Below, piece by piece: positions 8,857-17,912 of a DNA stretch of 64,000 nucleotides. Origin of the DNA: Mesorhizobium loti (GTDB taxonomy: Bacteria > Pseudomonadota > Alphaproteobacteria > Rhizobiales > Rhizobiaceae). Both the position numbers and the translations under genes were made by a program. How positions within the stretch are numbered: position 1 is the stretch's first letter; every line of letters begins with the position of its first letter. The notes beneath the pieces were generated by a model that made no database searches, was not told where the DNA came from, and saw nothing but the letters and a program-made list of their open reading frames with translations. The DNA lies in the NCBI GenBank assembly GCA_014189435.1, contig CP050293.1, positions 4,097,001-4,161,000 of the forward strand, in the 5' to 3' direction.

Positions 8857-9894
8857 CTACTGAAGCGTCCGCGCTGGCGGCTGGCCGCCGTGGTCGCGCG
8901 CGATGCCGGCATCGGCATCCTCCACACCAAACGCACGGTCGAGACCGGTCGCCACCACCGAGACCCTGAAGCGGCCTTCCATGCTCTTGTCGAAGATCGC
9001 GCCGACGATGATGTCGGCGTCCTCATAGACCTCTTCGCGAATGCGGGTCGCGGCCTCGTCAACCTCGAACAGGGTCATGTCCCTGCCGCCCGAGATCGAG
9101 ACCAGGACGCCCTTGGCGCCCTTCATCGACACTTCGTCGAGCAACGGGTTGGCGATCGCGGCTTCCGCCGCCTTCATTGCCCGGCCCTCGCCGGAAGCTT
9201 CGCCGGTGCCCATCATGGCGCGGCCCATGTCGCGCATCACCGATTTCACATCGGCGAAGTCGAGATTGATCAGGCCTTCCTTGACGATGAGATCGGTGAT
9301 GCAGCTGACGCCGGCATAGAGCACGCGGTCGGCAATGACGAACGCATCGGCGAAGGTGGTCTTGGCATCGGCGATCCTGAACAGGTTCTGGTTCGGGATG
9401 ACGATCACCGTGTCGGCGCTCTCGCGCAGCCGCTCGATGCCCTCTTCGGCCATCTGCATGCGGCGCCTGCCTTCGAAGGCGAAGGGCTTGGTGACGACGC
9501 CAACCGTCAGGATGCCGGCCTTGCGCGCCGCCTGGGCGATGATCGGAGCCGCACCGGTTCCCGTGCCGCCGCCCATGCCGGCGGTGACGAAACACATATG
9601 CGTGCCGGCCAGATGATCCATGATCTCGTCGAGCGATTCCTCGGCCGCGGCGCGGCCGATCTCGGGAAGCGATCCGGCGCCCAATCCTTCCGTGACGTGA
9701 GCGCCTAGCTGGATCAGCCGCGTCGCCTTCGACATGGTCAGCGCCTGCGCGTCGGTGTTGGCGGCGATGAATTCGGTGCCCTGAAGCTGCTCCGTAATCA
9801 TGTTGTTGACGGCATTGCCGCCACCGCCGCCGACGCCGATAACGGTGATCTTGGGTCTCATCTCGGAGATTTCGGGCTTCTTGAACTCGGCCAT
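8857..9894 (-). CDS. ftsZ: Cell division protein FtsZ, short second-copy type
   Basis: A tubulin-like GTPase of 345 residues. The GTP-binding region is complete: [16 protein letters not shown] near the N-terminus, the tubulin signature GGGTGTG at 108-114, NTDAQAL and the synergy-loop [11 protein letters not shown] at 210-220. After the GTPase body only a short tail follows. The long linker and conserved C-terminal peptide that bind FtsA and other partners are absent. Rhizobia are known to carry such a short FtsZ (FtsZ2 in Sinorhizobium) beside the full-length one in the dcw cluster. The ATG at 9894 has GAAGGAG upstream; a longer frame to 10035 lacks family support. It is not in a division cluster here. 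Confidence 0.9.
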   Translation of the reverse strand: MAEFKKPEISEMRPKITVIGVGGGGGNAVNNMITEQLQGTEFIAANTDAQALTMSKATRLIQLGAHVTEGLGAGSLPEIGRAAAEESLDEIMDHLAGTHMCFVTAGMGGGTGTGAAPIIAQAARKAGILTVGVVTKPFAFEGRRRMQMAEEGIERLRESADTVIVIPNQNLFRIADAKTTFADAFVIADRVLYAGVSCITDLIVKEGLINLDFADVKSVMRDMGRAMMGTGEASGEGRAMKAAEAAIANPLLDEVSMKGAKGVLVSISGGRDMTLFEVDEAATRIREEVYEDADIIVGAIFDKSMEGRFRVSVVATGLDRAFGVEDADAGIARDHGGQPPARTLQ

Positions 9895-10291
9895 GCCTGT
9901 TTCTCCTTCGTCAATTGCGCGCGCTTCACGACCCACAAGCAGACTGCTCAATAGACATTGCAATCGAGCGGCATGACGCGAATCAGTCCGTTGCGATGGG
10001 TACCCCAAAAAGCCAGAGAGCGGCCAGAGGTGCAAGTGCGCGCAAGGTCAAGATTTGTGATGACGGTTTTGCACAGCGTGGCGCAGACGCCGCTCGCCCA
10101 ACAATCAAGCCTCCAGCCTTGGGTGCAACGGCCGGCAGGTGACGGGCTGGCTTGCCGCGCAACGATCGAAACGTCTATCATGTGTGGATAAATCGCTGAC
10201 TTGGCGTTCTCGCCGCGATCGGCCAGGCAAGATCTTCGCGGCTGTTGTCGTCAGGGTAGATTTCAGAACCAATGAAGCAGCGCTCCCGCCA
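9895..10291. other. Intergenic region between ftsZ and the GntR gene
   Basis: About 400 bases between divergently transcribed genes. It must hold both promoters. No coding frame, clear palindrome or RNA gene was recognised. Confidence 0.5.
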
Positions 10292-10990
10292 ATGGCCGAC
10301 AAAACACAATTCGGGTTGACCGCCGTCGACACCGTTCCCTTGCATGAGAAGGTCTATCTGGAGCTCGTGCGAGCGCTGATGTCGGGCCAGTTCACGCCGG
10401 GCCAGAAGCTGACCTCGCGAAAGCTCGCCAAGGAACTCGGCACCAGCGACATGCCGGTGCGCAGCGCCTTCATGCGGCTTCAGGCACTGCGCGCGCTGAG
10501 CCCGATGCCGAACGGCAGCGTGGAAGTGCCGGTCATTTCGGCCGAACGGTTTTCGCAATTGACCGCCGTGCGCACGATCCTCGAAGGCTCGGCGACCGAA
10601 CTGGCGACAAAACGCATCAACGGCAACAATCTGCGGACGATCCGGCGCCACTGCACCGACCTGACCTTGGCGGCCCGCAAGGGCGATATCGACGACTACC
10701 TGCGCAAGAACCACGACTTCAAATTCTCGATCTATCGCCATTGCGGCAACGAGCAGATGATCTTTCTGATCGAGACCGTATGGATGCAGGTCGGCCCGTT
10801 TCTCAGGAACCTTGCCATGGGGTTCGAGGATGACCTCGCCTCCATTCTCGACATCGATTTTCACGAGGAAGTCGTCGCGGCGATCGAAGCCCAGGACGGC
10901 GAGCGCGCCCGCGCGGCCATCGTGCGCGATATCGACGAGGGCGCCTCGCACATCCTGCAGCAGGCCAGATTTCCGAAGACGAGAAGCTGA
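10292..10990 (+). CDS. GntR family regulator, FCD (FadR-like) subgroup
   Basis: A 232-residue regulator. The N-terminal winged helix (about 15-80) includes KLTSRKLAKELGTSDMPVRS, the recognition region typical of GntR proteins. The C-terminal FCD domain (about 90-225) has the family helices, including HDFKFSIYRHCGNEQMIFLI and DFHEEVVAAIEAQD, whose His and Asp residues usually bind a metal and a carboxylic acid. The ATG at 10292 was chosen; an upstream in-frame GTG/ATG region lacks family similarity. It sits 117 bases before the glutamine-synthetase-like gene in the same direction and probably controls it. The effector is unknown. Confidence 0.88.
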   Translation: MADKTQFGLTAVDTVPLHEKVYLELVRALMSGQFTPGQKLTSRKLAKELGTSDMPVRSAFMRLQALRALSPMPNGSVEVPVISAERFSQLTAVRTILEGSATELATKRINGNNLRTIRRHCTDLTLAARKGDIDDYLRKNHDFKFSIYRHCGNEQMIFLIETVWMQVGPFLRNLAMGFEDDLASILDIDFHEEVVAAIEAQDGERARAAIVRDIDEGASHILQQARFPKTRS

Positions 10991-11026
10991 AGTGGCCCCT
11001 TGGCTTTCCGTGCTCTTGCCTCTATG

Positions 11027-11047
11027 TTGCGATCGCAGATCGCGCAA
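11027..11047. promoter_or_regulatory. Inverted repeat before the glutamine-synthetase-like gene
   Basis: TTGCGATC at 11027-11034 and GATCGC-CAA at 11038-11047 form an almost perfect inverted repeat with a three-base centre. It lies between the GntR gene and the ligase gene, a reasonable place for a GntR operator. Confidence 0.35.
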
Positions 11048-11107
11048 TTGGTTTTGAAATGCCTCCCGACATCCCAGCTAGTGACTTGAAAAAATAAGGA
11101 AAAGGCC

Positions 11108-12565
11108 TTGGCGACAGCCATGTCCGTTTTCGAAAACTCACAAGCTATCTTTACCAGGGACAGTGCAGCCGAGCAGGCTGCGGGACCTTCAAAAACCAGA
11201 GGTTATAAATTGAGCGATGCAATTGCGGACGTTTTGAACTGGCTTGACAGCAGGACCGACATCCAGAGCCTGAGGGCCGCGGTGTGCGACCTCAACGGCA
11301 TCATGCGCGGCAAGCGCATTCCCGTCGAGCAGGCAAGGAAGGCGCTGGAAGGCAAGCTGCGTATGCCTTATTCGCTGATCGGGCTGGATGTCTGGGGCGA
11401 GGATATCGAAGGCAACAGCCTGGTATTCTCGACCGGCGATGCCGACGGACTGTGCCAATGGACCGGGCGCGGGATTCTGCCGGTGGCCTGGACGGCGCAT
11501 CCGACGGCGCTCGTCCCGCTCTGGCTTGCCGACGAAAGCGGCGCGCCCTATCTCGGCGACCCGCGACGGGCGCTGGCCCGCATCCTCGATCGCTACAAGG
11601 CCTTGGGCCTGACCCCGGTCGCGGCAACGGAACTCGAATTCTACCTCGTCGATCCGCAATCGCAGCGGCCGGTCGGACCGGTCTCGCCGGTGACCGGACG
11701 CCGTCTCGATTCCGACGCGGCGCTGTCGATCGACGAGATCGACGACTTCGAATCCTTCATCCATGACGTCTACGAAGCCTGCCGGACGCAAGGCATTCCC
11801 GTCGACACGGCCATCGCCGAAAACGGTGTCGGTCAGTTCGAGATCAATCTGAACCATGTCGCGGACGCCTTGCGGGCGGCTGACGATGCGGTGCTGTTCA
11901 AGCGCACGGTGAAGGGCATTGCCCGCAAGCACGGCTTTGCCGCCTGCTTCATGGCCAAGCCCTATGGCGACCGCGCCGGCAACGGCTTTCACGTCCATTT
12001 CAGCCTGGTCGACGGCGAAGGACGCAATGTCTTCGACGACGGCACCGACCAGGGCTCGGAGACCATGCGTCATGCGGTTGGCGGCCTGCTGGCGGCGATG
12101 GCCGAGAGCACGCTGGTGTTCGCACCACACTTCAATTCGTACCGCAGGCTACGCCCAAGATCCTACGCACCGACCGCGGTCGCCTGGGGTTATGAGAACC
12201 GCATGGTCGCCATCCGCATTCCCGGCGGACCGACCGCAGCGCGCCGTATCGAGCATCGCGTTTCGGGAGCGGACGCCAATCCCTATCTGGTGCTTGCGGC
12301 CATATTGGGCGCCGCGCTGACCGGCATCGAAAGACAGTTGTCGCCAGGCGATCCGATCGGCAGCGATGCCCAGGGCCTTCCGCCGGCAAAGCTGCCACCG
12401 GACTGGGCGTCCGCGATCGCCGCCTTCGAAAGCGGGACGCATGTGGCGGAGATCTTTCCGGCAATCCTGCGCGACTCTTTCGTTGCCTGCAAACGCCAGG
12501 AGCTGAACACGTTCGCGCTCAATGTCAGCGATTTCGAGATCGAGACATACCTCGAAAGCGTTTAG
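11108..12565 (+). CDS. Glutamine synthetase family protein (gamma-glutamyl amine ligase, PuuA-like)
   Basis: An ATP-dependent ligase of the glutamine synthetase fold, 485 residues. The beta-grasp N-terminal part includes DLNGIMRGKRIP, characteristic of gamma-glutamylputrescine synthetase-like members rather than GlnA. Catalytic motifs are visible: ATELEFYLVDP, NGVGQFEINLNH, AGNGFHVHFSL and RRLRPRSYAPTAVAWGYENR with ATP and phosphate-binding arginines. It probably glutamylates an amine for catabolism; the substrate is unknown because no partner oxidase or aldehyde dehydrogenase is adjacent. The TTG at 11108 has AAGGA seven bases upstream; an ATG at 11120 is the alternative. Confidence 0.88.
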   Translation: MATAMSVFENSQAIFTRDSAAEQAAGPSKTRGYKLSDAIADVLNWLDSRTDIQSLRAAVCDLNGIMRGKRIPVEQARKALEGKLRMPYSLIGLDVWGEDIEGNSLVFSTGDADGLCQWTGRGILPVAWTAHPTALVPLWLADESGAPYLGDPRRALARILDRYKALGLTPVAATELEFYLVDPQSQRPVGPVSPVTGRRLDSDAALSIDEIDDFESFIHDVYEACRTQGIPVDTAIAENGVGQFEINLNHVADALRAADDAVLFKRTVKGIARKHGFAACFMAKPYGDRAGNGFHVHFSLVDGEGRNVFDDGTDQGSETMRHAVGGLLAAMAESTLVFAPHFNSYRRLRPRSYAPTAVAWGYENRMVAIRIPGGPTAARRIEHRVSGADANPYLVLAAILGAALTGIERQLSPGDPIGSDAQGLPPAKLPPDWASAIAAFESGTHVAEIFPAILRDSFVACKRQELNTFALNVSDFEIETYLESV

Positions 12566-12668
12566 GCTGACCTATAGGGGCACCGTGGTTGACCAGATTG
12601 TCGGCGGTGTGAACTATGACCGCATCGACCCCGATGCGTTACTTCCCCCGGGGCGATCAGCTGGATTG

Positions 12669-13358
12669 TCAAAACGTCTCGAGCCAGGGCCGCAGCTCAA
12701 GCTCCGAGCTCCAGGCGCTACGATGCTGGCGATGGGCCGTGAGATAGGCCTCGGCGATGGCGTCCGGCGACAGGCGGCGGTCCGGCCGGTCGGGATCGGC
12801 TGCCTGTCCGGGGGGCTCGATCTGGCCGTCGATGATGAAGTGGGCGACGTGGATGTTCTTCGGGGCGAGTTCGCGGGCCATGGACTGCGCCAGGCCGCGC
12901 AAGCCGAACTTCGGCATGGCAAAGCCGGCCGAGCCGGGAAATCCCTTCACACTGGCAGTGGCGCCGGTGAACAGGATCGATCCGGAACCGCGCGCCAGCA
13001 GCCGCCGCGCCGCCTGCTGGCCGACCAGGAAGCCGCCATAGGCGCCGACCAGCAATGCCTGTTTGACCGCTTCGGCATCGAGCTCGGCGATCGGGCCGCG
13101 GGTGCGCGCGCTGGCGTTGAACACCGCAAGCGCCAGCGGGCCCGTCTTGTCGGCGGCGTCGAACAGCTTGGCGACGGACGCAGCGTCGGCGACATCCGTC
13201 TCGACGGCCAGCGCACCGGTCTCATCGACCAGAGCGCTCAGCTTCTCGACGTTGCGGGTGGCCAGAACCACGCGAAAGCCTTCCCGGGTGAGAAGGCGCG
13301 CAAGCGAAGCGCTCAGACCAGCACCTGCGCCTGCAATGACGGCCACATCGGATGTCAT
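12669..13358 (-). CDS. SDR family oxidoreductase with Phe at the catalytic Tyr position
   Basis: A 229-residue short-chain dehydrogenase/reductase-like protein. The Rossmann start VAVIAGAGAGLSASLARLL and a TDVADAAS cofactor segment are clear. The expected YxxxK active site reads FAMPK in GSAGFAMPKFGLR, so Lys is kept but Tyr is replaced by Phe. Many close relatives with the following RELAPKNIHVAHFIIDG tail share this feature, so it is a trait of the subgroup rather than damage. Classical hydride transfer would be impaired, so its activity is uncertain. The start has GGGAG upstream. It is convergent with the ligase and lies behind the RpiR gene on the same strand. Confidence 0.85.
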   Translation of the reverse strand: MTSDVAVIAGAGAGLSASLARLLTREGFRVVLATRNVEKLSALVDETGALAVETDVADAASVAKLFDAADKTGPLALAVFNASARTRGPIAELDAEAVKQALLVGAYGGFLVGQQAARRLLARGSGSILFTGATASVKGFPGSAGFAMPKFGLRGLAQSMARELAPKNIHVAHFIIDGQIEPPGQAADPDRPDRRLSPDAIAEAYLTAHRQHRSAWSSELELRPWLETF

Positions 13359-13512
13359 GATTTTTCTCCCTTTGCGGATTTCGGCGGAAACGTTTCGCCA
13401 GATGAGGCAGGGTCGCGCCTTCGCGGGTGACAGGCAAGAGGTGGCATCGCCGCGGTTGTTGAGCCAGGCGGCCGCGGAACCGGCGTTGCGCGGCCCAGCA
13501 TCGCCTGTGGCG

Positions 13513-14373
13513 CTACGAAGACCGCTCGGCCTTCAGCACCGAAACCGCCACTTCGCTGTTGTGAACATACTCATTGGCATCCGGCTGTTTCTGCACCAGC
13601 AGGATGAACAAGAGGTCGGTCAGCGTCAGCTGCGCGTCGCGCGCGGTGATGGAGGACGAGCGCGCACGCTCCTCGTCGGCGATGGTGTAGAGGCAGATGT
13701 CGGCGACCCGGCTCAGCGGATTGTCATGCAGGCCGGTGACGGCGATCACCATGGTGCCGCGCTTGCGGGCAAGCTCGGCAATGCGCAGGGTTTCGATGCT
13801 GGCGCCGGAATAGGACAGCGCGAACAGCACATCATCAGGCCCGAGCGTCGAGACATTGGCCATCTGGATATGGCTGTCGCTGTCGTGCAGGACATTGCGG
13901 CCGAGCTTCATCAGCTTGTAGGAGAAGTCGCGCGCCACCAGCGAGGAGGCGCCGACGCCGACCAGATGGATGCGGCGCGCCTTGTCCAGCAATTCCAGCG
14001 TCCTGGAGATGATGCGCTCGCTGTTGGCTTCGGCGGTTCGCTGCATCGACAGAAGCTTGCTGCCGATCAGCTTCTTCAAAATGACCTGGTAGTTGTCGCC
14101 GACCTCGATCGAGCCGTGGATCATGCCGGCCGGCACCTGCCATTCCTGCGCCTTGGCCTCGCTGACGGCGAGCTTCAGTTCCTGGTAGCTGGCATAACCG
14201 AGCTTCTGGCTGAATTTGACGACGCTCGACTGGCTGCGCCCGATCTCGGCCGCGAGTGCGGCCGTCGACAGGCGCAGCATCTGGTCGGGATTGTCGACGA
14301 TGTACTGGCCGATCTCACGATCACCAGGCGCCATGCCGTCGAGCTTCGCCTTGATCCTGTTCAGGACGGACAC
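13513..14373 (-). CDS. RpiR/MurR family transcriptional regulator
   Basis: A 286-residue regulator with an N-terminal RpiR-type helix-turn-helix (about 1-77; STAALAAEIGRSQSSVVKFS) and a SIS phosphosugar-binding domain (about 115-255; RIHLVGVGASSLVARDF and FALSYSGASIETL). Such proteins sense a sugar phosphate, and MurR of E. coli senses MurNAc-6-phosphate. It is divergent from murA-murK-murQ, so MurNAc-6-phosphate is a good guess for the ligand. I chose GTG at 14373 (SVLNRIKAKLDG) with GAGGAAAT upstream. A 15-bp palindromic operator lies 34 bases upstream and recurs before murQ. Confidence 0.92.
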   Translation of the reverse strand: MSVLNRIKAKLDGMAPGDREIGQYIVDNPDQMLRLSTAALAAEIGRSQSSVVKFSQKLGYASYQELKLAVSEAKAQEWQVPAGMIHGSIEVGDNYQVILKKLIGSKLLSMQRTAEANSERIISRTLELLDKARRIHLVGVGASSLVARDFSYKLMKLGRNVLHDSDSHIQMANVSTLGPDDVLFALSYSGASIETLRIAELARKRGTMVIAVTGLHDNPLSRVADICLYTIADEERARSSSITARDAQLTLTDLLFILLVQKQPDANEYVHNSEVAVSVLKAERSS

Positions 14374-14406
14374 GGGATTTCCTCGCGCTTTCAGGTGCCG
14401 GCTCAA

Positions 14407-14421
14407 GGAATAAAATATTCC
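14407..14421. promoter_or_regulatory. Predicted RpiR/MurR operator, site 1
   Basis: GGAATAAAATATTCC has inverted GGAATA/TATTCC arms around AAA. It lies between the divergent rpiR and murA genes and is repeated exactly at 16700-16714. A TTGACA (14430-14435) follows nine bases later on the plus strand, so a bound repressor would cover the murA promoter. Confidence 0.65.
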
Positions 14422-14551
14422 AATTCCGATTGACAGCCAAGAACGTAGAATTAATTCTCGAACTGGACCGGGCCAAATCCGGGATTCGGAGCAGCATCTC
14501 CTGAGAGAGCCGCCCGAGTGTGCCCGGCTTCGTCGCACAAGGTTGCAGCCC

Positions 14552-15808
14552 ATGGACAGATTGCGGATCGTCGGCGGACAAAGACTGGAAGGCGCGGTCA
14601 CCATATCCGGCGCCAAGAATGCGGCCCTGCCGCAGATAGCGGCGGCGCTGCTCAGCCCCTACCCGCTCGAACTGACCAATCTGCCTGATGTGACCGATGT
14701 CGAAAACATGCTCGGCGTGGTGCGGCTGCACGGCGCCGAGGTGACCCGGTCGGCGCATGCCGCGACGATCGACACCAGCGCCGCTGTTTCCAAGGAGACG
14801 TCCTACGACACGGTGCGGAAGATGCGCGCGACGGTGCTCGTGCTGGCGCCGCTGCTGGCCCGGTTCGGCCATGCCAGGGTTTCGCTGCCGGGCGGCTGCG
14901 CGATCGGCGCGCGGCCGGTCGACATGCATGTCGCGGCACTCGCCGCACTGGGCGCCAGGATCGCCATTGAAAACGGCTCAATCGTTGCCTCTGCGCCGAA
15001 CGGACTGACCGGCACGCGCATCGTCTTGAGCTCGCCATCGGTCGGCGCGACGGAAACCGCCGTGATGGCGGCGACCACGGCCAAGGGCGAAACCGAGATC
15101 CTCAACGCGGCACGCGAGCCCGAAGTGGCGGATCTCGTCGCTTGCCTCATCGCCATGGGCGCGCGCATCGAGGGCGCCGGCACGCACCGCATCCTGATCG
15201 CGGGCGATACGAGCTGGCATGTAGCCACGCACGACATCATCCCCGACCGCATCGAGGCCGGCACCTATGCCATCGCCGCGGCGATCACCGGCGGCCAGCT
15301 CGAACTGACGCATGCCCGGCTCGAGCACATGGCCTCGGTGGTGCAACTGCTGGAGGCCACCGGCGTCAGCGTCTGGCCCGGCGACCGCGGGCTCATCGTC
15401 TCGCGCGACCGGCCACTCAGGGCCGTCGACCTGACGACGGAACCCTATCCGGGGTTTCCGACCGATCTCCAGGCGCAGTTCATGGCGCTGATGTGCTGCG
15501 CCGACGGCGCGTCGCTGCTGCGTGAAACCATCTTCGAGAACCGCTTCATGCATGTGCCCGAACTGATGCGGCTCGGCGCCAACATCAAGCTGCAAGCCAC
15601 CACGGCGCTGGTGCGCGGCGGCGAGAAACTGCATGGCGCGCCGGTGATGGCCACCGATTTGCGCGCATCGGTATCGCTGGTGCTGGCGGCACTTGTCGCC
15701 GAGGGCGAGACGACCATCAACCGGGTCTACCATCTCGACCGCGGCTATGAACAACTGGACCGCAAGCTGCGCCTGTGCGGCGCCGACATCGAGCGGCTGA
15801 GCGCATGA
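14552..15808 (+). CDS. murA: UDP-N-acetylglucosamine 1-carboxyvinyltransferase, paralogue in the recycling locus
   Basis: Transfers enolpyruvate from PEP to UDP-GlcNAc, the first committed step of peptidoglycan precursor synthesis. The protein has 418 residues, normal for MurA. The active-site features are intact: SGAKNAALP with the substrate Lys, LPGGCAIGARPVDMH with the fosfomycin-reactive Cys, YPGFPTDLQAQ with the catalytic Asp, and RGYEQLDRKL near the C-terminus. The ATG at 14552 gives the canonical MDRLRIVGG. It overlaps the next kinase gene by four bases. A MurA inside a MurNAc catabolic operon under an RpiR regulator is unusual; the housekeeping copy is expected elsewhere in the genome. 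Confidence 0.92.
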   Translation: MDRLRIVGGQRLEGAVTISGAKNAALPQIAAALLSPYPLELTNLPDVTDVENMLGVVRLHGAEVTRSAHAATIDTSAAVSKETSYDTVRKMRATVLVLAPLLARFGHARVSLPGGCAIGARPVDMHVAALAALGARIAIENGSIVASAPNGLTGTRIVLSSPSVGATETAVMAATTAKGETEILNAAREPEVADLVACLIAMGARIEGAGTHRILIAGDTSWHVATHDIIPDRIEAGTYAIAAAITGGQLELTHARLEHMASVVQLLEATGVSVWPGDRGLIVSRDRPLRAVDLTTEPYPGFPTDLQAQFMALMCCADGASLLRETIFENRFMHVPELMRLGANIKLQATTALVRGGEKLHGAPVMATDLRASVSLVLAALVAEGETTINRVYHLDRGYEQLDRKLRLCGADIERLSA

Positions 15809-16686
15809 ACGACGCGGAGCATTATTTCCTCGGCGTCGACGGCGGCGGCACCGGCTGCCGGGCACGGATCGAGGACGCCCAGGGAAACGTGCTGGGACAG
15901 GGCCTGTCCGGTCCAGCGACAACGCGGCTCGGCATCGACGCCGCCTGGGCATCGGTCGCGAAAGCCTTTGGCACGGCGATCGAGGAGACCGGTTTCGGAC
16001 CAGCCGAGATCGCCCGTATCCATACCGGCATCGGCCTTGCCGGTATCGGCCGCAAGGGCGCGCTGGAGGCATTGCGGGCGATCGCGCATCCCTTCGCCAG
16101 CATCGATTTCGTCAGCGACGGCGTCGGCGCCTGCCTGGGCGCGCATTCGGGCCAGGACGGCGCCATCGTCATTGCCGGCACCGGCTCGATCGGCCTCGGC
16201 TTTGTCAAGGGACGCGACCTGCGTGTCGGTGGCTACGGCTTTCCGATTTCCGACGAGGGCAGCGGCGCCGATCTCGGCCTGAAAGCCGTGCAGCTCGCAT
16301 TGCGCGGCCATGACGGCCGGCATGAGCGGACGGCACTTCTGGCGGAGGTGATGCAGCGCTTCGAGGGTGACCCGATGGAAGCGGTCGCCTGGATGGATCG
16401 GGCAACCGCAACGGACTATGCGGCCCTGGCGCCGATGGTGATGCGCCACGCCGACCAGGGCGATCCGGTCGGGCGGCGCATCGTGCAAAGTGCGGCCGAG
16501 CAGATCGATACGCTCGTGCGGGTGCTGTTCGAAAAAGGCGCGCCCCGGGTGACGTTGCTCGGCGGCCTGTCCAGTCCGCTCGAACCCTGGCTCTCCCCCG
16601 ATGTCCGGCGTCGCCTGAAGCCCGCCGACGGCGACGCCGTGTCGGGCGCGATCATCCTAGCCAAAAGGCCGCTCGGCGGACGATAG
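15805..16686 (+). CDS. BadF/BadG-type sugar kinase (MurNAc/GlcNAc kinase candidate)
   Basis: A 293-residue ASKHA-fold kinase of the BadF/BadG/BcrA group. The phosphate-1 motif FLGVDGGGTGCRARI, a second glycine-rich VIAGTGSIGLGFV, GGYGFPISDEGSGADLG and the adenosine-side VTLLGGLSSPLEPW are all present. Family members include N-acetylglucosamine kinases and the clostridial MurK, which phosphorylates both MurNAc and GlcNAc. Translational coupling to murA (ATGA overlap) and the murQ gene downstream make a MurK-like role likely: it would supply MurNAc-6-phosphate to the etherase. Substrate choice is inference. Confidence 0.85.
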   Translation: MNDAEHYFLGVDGGGTGCRARIEDAQGNVLGQGLSGPATTRLGIDAAWASVAKAFGTAIEETGFGPAEIARIHTGIGLAGIGRKGALEALRAIAHPFASIDFVSDGVGACLGAHSGQDGAIVIAGTGSIGLGFVKGRDLRVGGYGFPISDEGSGADLGLKAVQLALRGHDGRHERTALLAEVMQRFEGDPMEAVAWMDRATATDYAALAPMVMRHADQGDPVGRRIVQSAAEQIDTLVRVLFEKGAPRVTLLGGLSSPLEPWLSPDVRRRLKPADGDAVSGAIILAKRPLGGR

Positions 16687-16699
16687 CGCCTTGTCGGGA

Positions 16700-16714
16700 G
16701 GAATAAAATATTCC
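16700..16714. promoter_or_regulatory. Predicted RpiR/MurR operator, site 2
   Basis: An exact second copy of GGAATAAAATATTCC, directly after the kinase gene and before murQ. It is followed by a promoter-like TTGACG at 16724, the same relative layout as site 1. Confidence 0.65.
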
Positions 16715-16723
16715 AAATTTCTG

Positions 16724-16752
16724 TTGACGATGTGAATATCCAATTCTAGAAA
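16724..16752 (+). promoter_or_regulatory. Predicted internal promoter of murQ
   Basis: TTGACG at 16724-16729 and TAGAAA at 16747-16752 are 17 bases apart, beside the operator. This suggests murQ and the transporter form their own transcription unit. Confidence 0.4.
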
Positions 16753-16865
16753 GTTAACAAAAGAAAACAGGGTAGCGGCGACGGACCACCAGTCCGCGTG
16801 TGCGGGTGCCGGTCGGCGATCTCCGCTCTTCCGGCTGTGCCGCATGGTTTTTTGAAAGCACTGGA

Positions 16866-17789
16866 ATGACCGAACAAGGGTTGATGTCCGAGCTGGACCG
16901 TCTGGTTTCCGAAGGCCGGAATCCTCGGACGATGGACATCGACCTGCTGCCGACCGTCGATGTCCTGCGCAAGATCAACGATGAGGACAAGGCCGTCCCG
17001 GCGGCCGTCGAAAAGGTCGTGCCTGACATCGCGGCCGCGGTCGATCGCATCGTGCTTGCCTTCCAGAAAGGCGCACGTCTGATCTACATGGGCGCCGGCA
17101 CCAGCGGCCGGCTTGGCGTTCTCGACGCTTCGGAGTGTCCGCCCACCTTCGGCGTGCCCGATGGCATGGTGGTTGGCCTGATCGCAGGCGGTCCCGACGC
17201 CCTGGTGCGGTCGACGGAAGGCGCCGAGGATGATCCGAAAATGGGCGCCAGGGCGTTGCAGGAGATCGGACTCACATCGGACGACGTTGTGGTCGGCATC
17301 GCGGTCAGCGGCCGCACGCCCTATGTCATCGGCGGGCTGAACTATGCCCGGCAGGTGGGCGCAACGACGGTCGCGCTATCCTGCAATCCGGCATCGACCA
17401 TTGCCGGCATCGCCGACATTGCCATCTCGCCGGTCGTTGGTCCGGAAGTGCTCACCGGCTCGACCCGGCTGAAATCGGGAACCGCGCAGAAGCTGGTGCT
17501 CAACATGCTGACCACCGCCTCGATGATCCGCATCGGCAAGAGCTACCAGAATCTGATGGTCGACCTTAATCCCTCCAACAAGAAGCTGGTCGCGAGGGCG
17601 ATCAGGATCGTCATGCAGACCACCGGGTGTGCTGCCCAGCAAGCCAAGCAAGTGCTCGGCCAGACCGGCAATGATGTGAAACTGGCGATCCTGGTGACGA
17701 TCACCGGCATGGGTGTCGAGGAGGCACGCGCGGCGCTCGGCAAGGCCGGAGGCTTCCTGCGAAAGGCAATCAGCAACGAGACCGCATGA
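16866..17789 (+). CDS. murQ: N-acetylmuramic acid 6-phosphate etherase
   Basis: Removes the lactyl ether of MurNAc-6-phosphate to give GlcNAc-6-phosphate and D-lactate, a cytoplasmic step of peptidoglycan recycling. At 307 residues it has the family length. Signatures are [11 protein letters not shown] at the N-terminus, [20 protein letters not shown] (phosphosugar binding plus a catalytic Glu), [10 protein letters not shown] (second Glu) and [11 protein letters not shown] in the SIS domain. The ATG at 16866 was chosen; the extension to 16800 has no family similarity. It is preceded by an operator and promoter and followed after 124 bases by the peptide-binding protein gene. Confidence 0.95.
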   Translation: MTEQGLMSELDRLVSEGRNPRTMDIDLLPTVDVLRKINDEDKAVPAAVEKVVPDIAAAVDRIVLAFQKGARLIYMGAGTSGRLGVLDASECPPTFGVPDGMVVGLIAGGPDALVRSTEGAEDDPKMGARALQEIGLTSDDVVVGIAVSGRTPYVIGGLNYARQVGATTVALSCNPASTIAGIADIAISPVVGPEVLTGSTRLKSGTAQKLVLNMLTTASMIRIGKSYQNLMVDLNPSNKKLVARAIRIVMQTTGCAAQQAKQVLGQTGNDVKLAILVTITGMGVEEARAALGKAGGFLRKAISNETA

Positions 17790-17912
17790 AGCGCTTTAGA
17801 CAAGACGGCGTGAAGCCGAATAGACTGGGCCGATACTCCAAAGCATGTGTGTCTTGGAAGCGGTCGGCAGAAACTGCAAGGCATCAAGTCAAATCAAAAA
17901 TGGGAGACGAAA

